Shown piece after piece: positions 49,701 through 58,700 of a stretch of 64,000 nucleotides of DNA. A model generated the notes under the pieces. It ran no database searches and was not told the DNA's origin. It was given only the letters and a program-made list of their open reading frames with translations. The stretch covers positions 980,277-1,044,276 of the forward strand of contig JAJKFH010003256.1 of assembly GCA_023333565.1 (NCBI GenBank), read 5' to 3'. How positions within the stretch are numbered: position 1 is the stretch's first letter; every line of letters begins with the position of its first letter. Origin of the DNA: Puffinus mauretanicus (Eukaryota; Chordata; Aves; Procellariiformes; Procellariidae). The translations under genes were made by a program, and so were the position numbers.

Positions 49701-52700
49701 CCCTCTGAGCTGCCAGGCAATCTGAAGCAACAATCAATTTGACTCGCAAGATACAGATACAAGCTCTCAGCTTAGCTGAGAGTCCCCAATTTCCTCTAGT
49801 AAGATGACAGGCTGTCAATAAACATCGGTAATCTTCTCAGTGGTATGCAGCAAGATCAGGAAACGCCTTGCATGCAATGCTTAGGAAGGGGAGATGGGCA
49901 AAATGTTTTATCTGAATCTGCAAAACAAAGTCATTTCATCATCTTTGAAGAAAACTCAGTGTTTGTAGGATGCTTCTGTTGTTTCCTTTATGCCCTGAAA
50001 AGGTGTTTGTTCTGGCAAAAGTACTTATGGCCGTTTGGTGACAAGGAGCATGTTGGGGTAGGTCTAAATTTCCTGCTGGGGCTAATTCCTAGCAATAAAT
50101 CGAGACAAATTCACATTTGTGCCTTCTGGACAAGCAAGTTGCAGCGCAGAAATATGGGAATCTCGCTGAAGGCGGCTGCGAACGGCTCGGAGCAGGAGCC
50201 TGCAGTCCTGATGCATTGCGGAGTGCTTCTGACTCCGAGTTGCGTGCGGTTATAAAATCCTTCTCAGCACCAGAGTCTCAGCTTGGCATGGATGAGAGGA
50301 TGAACCGCTGCCTCTGCCGAAGGGAGAGCCCTGCCCGAGGAGAGGAAAACAAACACAAAACCTGCAGGTTTTGTCTGGTTTCCTCATGTAGCGCTCCTGG
50401 GGGTTTTTGTCTGTGGTTTTAATGTATGAATAGGAGTCTCCCTGGAAAACCCGTAGATTTGGGGTTGGTCATTCTTTGCAGCATAAGAAGCAAAAGATAA
50501 TTGGTGTACAGCTCTCTGCTTTAACAAAACGTTTCTGTACTGTGGAGGCGGTACACAGGTACAAAGAAGTCCCTTCTAATTAAATGTACAAGAATTGTTC
50601 CTCCAAGATTTCCCCTGCCGAATCGGGGTTTCATTGCCAGCTATTTCCCGAGTCCCAGTATCTGGTTTGTTCTGATGCTTGTGTGCTCTGCTTCGGAGAG
50701 CCAGCTTGCTCAATGGCTTTTGGACATCTTATTCCCCCAGCTGGGAAAGGAGGTGACATACACTTACTCTTCTCTGGAAATTGCCGTACCAGCAAAGTTC
50801 ATGAGTTCACGCAGTCCACCAGCCTGTCTGTAAGCAGGTGCCCACGTCAGGTGTTTTGGGGATAGAAAATCCCTTGTAATTCTCTTACAGCATGGATGGG
50901 ACGTTTTTCTAAACTTCACCTAGCAATCAGTTTATGCCCTCAAAGATGAGGAGCAAAAGCTCTCATAAACATACTGGAGCTAGCGTAATTGCAGAATGTT
51001 TCCTCCTTATCTGTCTGTATAGCAAATTGGTTTTTACTCCTACCAAGCTGTTTAATTCAATATCTTGCAGCAATGACTTTGCTATTCCTTGTTTAGAAAC
51101 GTCTCCCCTTAGCCACAGGTTTCTGTTAGAATGAGGAGTCATGGTAATCCAGAGGCTCTCAGGTCTTGCTGTGTGAGATGTCACCAGTTTAGTCTACTTC
51201 AATCATCATTTAATCTGATGTTCTCATAAAGTGGTGGATAATGTATTGGCTCCCTTGGAAGTCCCCAGTAGTTTGGCAAAGCCCCTGGAAGGCTTCACCT
51301 GCCTGTAGGGGCCATCTGCGCCTCGGCTTTTCTAAGCATTTAAGCTAGCCAAGGGACCAAAGACATAGTTTGGACTCAAATCGAGGACCAGCTGATTTGA
51401 TCCCCTTTGGAGGACGTATGAATGTGTGTGTATGTAATTTTAAATTTCCTCTAATTGTGATAGTTCCTGTAGCATGAGGTCACGAAAGCCGGTGTTCTAA
51501 TTAGTGCAGCTCTGCCAGTGCTGATGTGGAGAGTAACTTGCACGCCCTGCCTGTGTTTTATCTTAGGAGCAGGAATGGTAGTCGACTGGGAACAAGAAAC
51601 CGGGCTCCTGATGACATCGGGAGATGTGAGGATAATCCGGATCTGGGACACCGATCGGGAAATGAAAGTTCAGGTAACATCTGCAAGTTTGTGCTGCTCG
51701 CCTTTCCCCTCCCAGAACGCGTCCCATGCGGTGGGTTACCTGGGCACAGCCCAAGCGTCTGAGGCGCGTCTGTGAAGAGCTGAGAGGTTCTGGAGCTTCT
51801 GTTCCCTGCTTCAGAGACACGTTACCAGAGAAATAAAAATACGCACGCACTTAGTAAGCGTGTCAGGTCTTTCCTGGAAGCTGCTGCTGTTATCCTGGGC
51901 AGTTTGGGAAAGCTGTGAAACCCAGAGGCAGGCTCCAGGATAGGGTTTCCTATTAGCATATAGTGGAAATAGTGGAAGAATTCTTGAGGAAATTTAGTGG
52001 TGAGTTCGGTTGGTGACAGAGGATTCAGAGTTACTGCTGCCCTCTGCTTCTCTGGGAAGCACACAGAGGCAATTACAGAGCAACGCTGCTCCCGTACCTA
52101 CCAGCCGAAGGCCTGTTTTCAGGAAGGCTGCATCCACGCAGAGAGCACTTACCTACCTGCTGGGTCCGATCCTGCGTCGGGACCCGAGTGCTCGGCAGGA
52201 CAGGAGCATTTCCTAACCGTGCGCTGGTCGAATGCAGGGGAATTGTTGCCGGCTTTGGCCAGTCCGACTGAGGTCAGAAGTTTGCTCCGTGTTGTCTGGC
52301 CCGGGTATCGGAGGATGAAGATGCCTCGGCTCCCGCGGCATCCCCGCGACTCCCCGGGGAGCTCTGCAGACCCACACGCTGGGGCACCCCGGGCTGTTCC
52401 CTTCTCGCCTCTGAAATGAGGCAGCGCGAATGCATGACGCCAGTGCAGCGTAACGGGGAAAAGATGCTGCAAGCGTTGATGTCAATTCGGTTGCCAATCA
52501 AATAAAAGTTTCTCAGGAATTACAAGGAGAAGCAGCTGGTCTGCGAGAATGGAGTCACCAGGCTGGAGAAAAAAGGAAGACTAGTTTTCAAAGCTTCTAG
52601 AAATTAATTACCCTTGGATGAACATTAATTACGACACTCTGACCCTGCAATGCAGGATAATTAAGCCTATGTTAATCTTAATTACTTTCACATATTCTTT

Positions 52701-55700
52701 TTTTCTATGTAAATTAGGGAACAGCAAAATTCCGGAGGTGAAAATCTTTTAAACGATGATGATTAATGATTGCGCTGAAAGTATCTAAAAACACGTTGTT
52801 TCTTTTTTAATTGCAAAGATTGGTTGTGTTGAAATTCAAGTGATTGAAACTTCCTGACTCAGTAACACTGGAAAAGTGAAATTCAGCACAAAGAGCAGCG
52901 CAGCTATGTAATCCAAGCTAATAAAGGTGCTTTCCCACTCTTTGAACTACAAAAAGCGTACCTCTGGAAGCACTTGGGATGTAGCTGAAGAAGCGAGTAC
53001 TTCATTTTCACTTCTGCTGATTCTTCCTGCTTCAAAGGCAGGATCCGGGTGTAGGCAGTGAGAGGAGCTGCTGAGAACAGCCCTGGAGGTCGGTGCCTCT
53101 GGCCAGCAGCTCCCTCGCTCAGCTGAGGCTGTGAATAGCAGCTAGGAAAGGTGAATGTGCACAGAAGCAAAAGTAGGATTGGAGTGTGAAATTAGCTAAT
53201 GCGGTTCTAACGTGCCTCCTCATCGTTATCCTACTTTTTCAGTGCTGCTTAGTTTCTTTACCTGTTTTAATGGAAAATGTCCTCATTACAGGCGTAGACA
53301 TTATTCCAAGCAATTCTTTGGCTTATAGCAAGTAAAAAGGGGGAAAGTAGCAGCGATATAGAAAGAGTGCACAGCGTGTTCCCAGCACAGCTGTCCTTGC
53401 AAGCTCCAGTCTTCTTTTTCCACGTCATTTTTTTTAATACACACAGTCTCTGCCATCTAATGAGATAACCTGAATCTACTTGTCGCGTGTGCTAAAGCGG
53501 GGATTGATAGGCGGCACAGCACTGGCTCGCTTTATCTTGCGTAAGCGATTCTCCGGTGCTGTGTTGTAGCCAGGCAGCTCATTGTGTTGCCCAAGGCTTA
53601 CGTTTCTCCTCTGACGTTGTTCAAGAGCACCCGAGCTGCCTCACCACCGCCCGCTGCCACGGCTGCCCGTGGCGAAGAGGAAGGTCGCACTTAGGCTGCT
53701 TAGCTTGGCCCGTTCGCCACAACCACCGGGGCTCTGCAGAGGTGTAGGGATGATCCTAATGATGCGAGGGGGGAGAGCGCAAAGTGTTTAAGAAGTTGTC
53801 CAGGACAAAAGTAAAATAAAAAATAAAAATAAAAAGACATGGACTTCGTTAATGATAACTGGAGCCATTCGGCGTAAAAGGAGCTACCCTCTGGTAAAAT
53901 CATTTCATTGTTTCCGGGGGCCCAATATGGTTTTTGTCTGGCACAGACCAAAAAAAAAAAAAAAAAAAAAGCTTCTTTTGCAAGAGGCATTTAAATAACT
54001 TCCTAGGACTTATTTGGGTGTTGATTTGATGCACAAAAAGGGCTAATACCTTGCAGCTTGCAGCTTTGTACCTTTTTTTGCATGGGTGGTATTAGCTATA
54101 GCATACTGTACGTTTGGTTTTACATGTGGCGTTATATATGTCATTAGGATTTTTTGCCTTCTACAGGTATATTTGTCTTATACGACTCTTCTCCAAATAT
54201 ACAGTCCTTCCTGCCATTCCAATGGCATTTACAACTTGTACACCACACAGATGGTTTATGGAGAAATAACTCCTCTGGCTGTTTATTTTAACTAATTAGA
54301 TACTCTTAGTAGAGAATAACATTAACTCCTCCTTCCCAAAATAGACCTCGCCTTCGTTTGGGTTTCTAAAGCTGAATGATTTGCAAAAGCTGGTTTTGCT
54401 GGAATTCCTCCTCTGGGCCTGGCTCTTTGGGTCCATCTGTGGGACTTGTGGCTCCAAAACATGGCAGCGGCAGTGACCGTCGTCCCCAGGGTCACCACCC
54501 CGTCGTTTCTGGTCATGTCCAGAGAGCCTGAAGGAAAACCTCACACCCACGCGGTGTCAGGGTGTTCTGAGTGACAGGTGGAAACTCTGGTTTGGTTTTG
54601 GGCTGATGTGCAGAATGGGGAAGAGAAGAGGAGGAGGACCCAGGGTCCCTCTGGGTTAGCACCTTGACCCTAGAGCCTTCTCTTTGGGGCTCTAGGCTTG
54701 AAGACGCATCACGGTCTCAGCTTGGCTTTTCCGTGCCTTCTCCCTAGGATATCCCCACCGGAGCCGACAGCTGCGTGACCAGCCTCTCGTGTGATTCGCA
54801 TCGTTCGTTAATCGTGGCGGGGTTGGGTGACGGCTCCATCCGCGTGTTTGACAGGAGGATGGCTCTGAGTGAATGGTAACTACCCATCCTTCCCGGGTTT
54901 GGTGGGATCCTCGCGTTTCCTGCTCCTTCCCTTCAAGACGATTCTCTACTTGTTCCTCAGCCGTGTCATGACCTACCGAGAGCACACGGCCTGGGTGGTG
55001 AAAGCATACTTGCAGAAACATCCTGAAGGCAACATCATGAGTGTCAGGTAAAAGAGATTTTACTGTCTGAGCTGTTTTCTCTTAAACAGAGTTTGCTTTT
55101 CTATTTAAAATCTGCCTCTGGTATTTCAAGAGCTAAGAGGGTAAAGCTCTTTAGTTTGATATTTGCTTCAGTCATTAACTCCTGCTCCAAACTTGGTGGA
55201 GAGGAGGCAAAAAGAAGTGCGAAGCTTTCCCTGGAAGCCTGTTAGTGAGGTTTGAGAGTAAACAAGAAGGCGTCTTTGCTGAAATCACTGTCACGAGGCG
55301 TGTGAGGGAGGAATCGAGTGAACCAGAAACCTAAGCTAGATATAGTATATCTTATGGTTGTTCTTCATTGCCAACATCTCCGTGGGGTCATTTGAGAGAG
55401 AACACGAGAAGGAAGGTTGATGTTGCATCTGTTGGGCATATTGCTGTGCAGGATTACTTTGCTGTCTAGCAATTTTCTACACATAAATCCATTTCTGCTG
55501 CCTGGTAAATACTGCGGAGAGAGCAGCATATACTTATTTGGCCATTAAAGAACAGCAGAATATAATTTATTGTCACGAAGCCACTGTTTGCACACAAAGA
55601 GGCTCTTTTTCTTGATTACAAAATGAAAAAAAGCCATAATTTTCTGGGATTCAGAACATTCCTGAGGTGGGGGATGGGCCAGCAAAAATGTATTAAGACT

Positions 55701-58700
55701 TTCAGAAAGGGGATTATGTGATGCAGCTGCCAGATTTGTCGAGCTCACATATTAGAGTTTTTAATCTTCCTTTCTGTAATCTCCGTCAGCAGTCCCAGGG
55801 GTCAGGCCTGGCTTGCCCAGCCTGGGTCTGAAGGCTGGTTTTTTCCCTCTCCTCAGTGCCCTTCTCAGCCCGTGGTGCTTTCTCTTGGGATTGAAGAGGA
55901 ATTAGAAGATGTTGTACTTCAAAAGACAGGTCTGGTCTCATCCCAAAGGAACTGGGGTTGCTGAGACAGGCCACCTTGCTCTCGGTTTCTCCCAGTTCAC
56001 TCCCTTCTTCAGCTGACAGCAAGATCCAAGAAAAACAGATGTTAGGACGTGGCGAGGTCTTGGTCTAGCTATTTTCTGAAAAACTTGAAGGCGTTGTATT
56101 GCTCGTGCAGCAGTTCTCTGAGCCTCAGAGAAACTTTCTCTCTGCACCAGAGGCAGGAGTTGCAGGACTGGTGACCCCGAGCCGGATCCTGCGGCTCTCC
56201 GTTGCCCGGCGCCGGCTCACCACGTGATGCTGCGTTCAGCCGCTTTGATCTGTGTGCTGGTGCTGCCACAGTGCTTCTAATTAACCATCAGGTCTGCCTT
56301 TATCAGGCTGACAGCTGCTAGGAAAGGTCCTCAAACACCTTCTGAACATCCTGGTTTAGTAACTTAGCTGTTGTTGACTTGTTGTTGCCTTTACTGTTCA
56401 ACTGGGATGTGTTTCCTAGGTAGTCCCTCATCACAGAACTTCACTTCCATTTTAAAGCTCTTGCATGGTCTTCCAGTACGTTCAGAACCATTTTCAAGTC
56501 TTATTAGGGTTCAAAGCTTTAAATGAATTTACTGTATATTTGATCTCTCTCAAACAATATTTCCATCTAGTCTTTAGGATCTAAATCAACCTCAAGTTTA
56601 ATTTGTCTTGAATTTAATTATGTGACAGCTGGAGTTGCAGCTTCTTGTAATGATGTAAGTAATCCTGTATAACAGCCTTTTGATCAGTATTAGATATTCC
56701 AGAGGTAAAGAAACCGAAGGGAATACGCTTCTTAATGCTTTTGTTGTTCTTAACTCTATAGGGTGATTCATAGTCGTGTGGCCATCAGTGACTTGGAAAA
56801 AAAATAACGCTTTAAAAGTTGTGGTGCCAAAAGCCTTACTTCTGCTGCCAGCAGAATAAGATCGGATGAGTTGATTTTGAATTTAGTTTCCGTAAGAGAC
56901 TTTTCTGTTTGTCTTTCTGTACATCAGTTGACCAGTCTCCTGCAAGGTGCTCAGGAGAGCACATGTGCCATAGCAAAATCTTCGGTCCTCGGTTCCAGGG
57001 CTGTAGGAAAGGGTGCACCCTCTTCCCATCTAACAGACACGGTTCTTCTGATGTATTTCAGAGAAATCACTTGACAAAATGGAATCATTTGTCTTTGAAA
57101 GGTGCTTGATCTATTAAGCACAGTATCTTGCCACTGCCACTATTGCTTTCCCCACCCTCTCTTCCCTGATAAAGTCATTAATAGGACAGACACATGGCCT
57201 GAGCGTTAGCAGGGTTGTTACGCCTGGTCCACAGAGTACTTTGGACAGGAAGGGCTTGTGCATCTGTGTCCAGACATTTGGCATAATGGATGGTACCAGC
57301 AGATCCCATCTGGTTAGAGTTTTCTAATACAATCTCCTGCTGTGAAAAAGAGAAGGAATTTGGGTCTGATGTGCAGCTTGGTACATTGAGTATGACATAC
57401 CAGTAAAGGCACTTGTACTCCGCGATGAGCTGTAAGCGATAAAAGTAACAATGGATCCCTCCTGAGGGCAGGGGCAGAGCGGTTTGCACAGCACTTAATG
57501 CGTACCAAACGTGAGTGACATCGGTGGGAATTCAGCCGTACTGACGGAGAAGGCAGGGGTGCGTGTCTTCTCTGTCCTAATTTTCTGATCACGGTGGCAA
57601 GCTCACAGACAGACATACGGCTCGATTTCCTGGGCTTTAGGATCTGGTTTGCGTACAGCCTGACATTGTGAAACTCATGTGTTGGCAGTGTAAATGGAGA
57701 TGTGCGGTTCTTTGACCCCCGGATGCCAGAGTCCATGAAGGTCCTTCAGATAGTCAAAGGGCTGACGGCCCTTGACATTCACCCACAGGCCAACCTCTTC
57801 GCATGGTAAGTTTTAGTTTCATCTCCTGCATCCCTGGAGGGGACAGAGAGGACAATTTGTCTCTGCAGACATCATTCATGGTTTTTTGTTGGTTTTGTTG
57901 TTTGTTTTAACCTCACCACAAACAGCTTCTTTCCCATGTTTGCAGCTCAGGAATTTTATCCCTTGCATGCATTAGTGAAACGTCTGCACCAGTGACTTAA
58001 AGCGATGGTGTAGGGTCTTACACTCCTGTTCAGAGTTGTTCAAAGTCAGGATGTGTATTTTTGGGCTCTCAGTGGGGACCAGCAGCTGCTCCACAGCCAC
58101 GTATCCTGGAGGTTGTGGGGGGATCTGCTCTCAGTGAGCGTGTGCTTCAGCTCTTCACGGTTTTCTGTCTCAGTCCTGCAGTGTAACAGGTAGCTGTGGT
58201 TCCAGCCTTTCTATAAATATGCACTGAGGTTGCCATGGTACAGTTAAAGTCGGTCTCCCCGCTTACAAGAACTTCATTGCATGCTAGTCTGATAACAGCT
58301 CAGGTTGACACAGCTGAAGAGGGGGCTGTAGGCAGCAATGTTGTTGTTACCACAGCGTTCTCAGTGACACCATGTTCTCTTGATTCCCTTCCAGTGGCTC
58401 AATGAATCAGTTCACTGCAATCTACAATGGAAACGGGGAGCTGATCAACAATATCAAATACTACGATGGTTTTATGGGACAAAGAGTTGGAGCCATCAGC
58501 TGCCTGGCTTTCCATCCTCACTGGGTCTGTATTCTCTGGTTTTTGGATTTTGGAATTTGCATTTCTTAGTTAATGTCCGTGTTGGAAGAGGGAGAGGCAC
58601 AGAGACTGCTCTAGCACAGAGAGACGCCGCCCCAGCCTGGTCTTCTGAGGACGCCCTGAGCCTGACTCTCAGCCCAGGTCCTTCAGTGCTTGCCCCAGGC

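Larger units (their letters stand above)
40828..51566 (+). other. RPTOR intron (10.7 kb), the longest in the window
   Basis: GT-AG intron, donor gtgggt and acceptor tatcttag. It holds a CR1-like LINE tail (41720-41811), a candidate 48-nt cassette exon (44862-44909), a short TTGG repeat (44980-45010) and an A-rich patch (47843-47909). A 234-codon open frame at 48847-49551 has no recognised similarity. The rest shows nothing I can name. Confidence 0.85.
51674..54747 (+). other. RPTOR intron (3.1 kb)
   Basis: GT-AG intron, donor gtaaca and acceptor tccctag. It contains a TAAT-rich cluster (52602-52686), an A-rich stretch (53804-53836) and a run of 21 A (53950-53970). No gene recognised. Confidence 0.87.
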
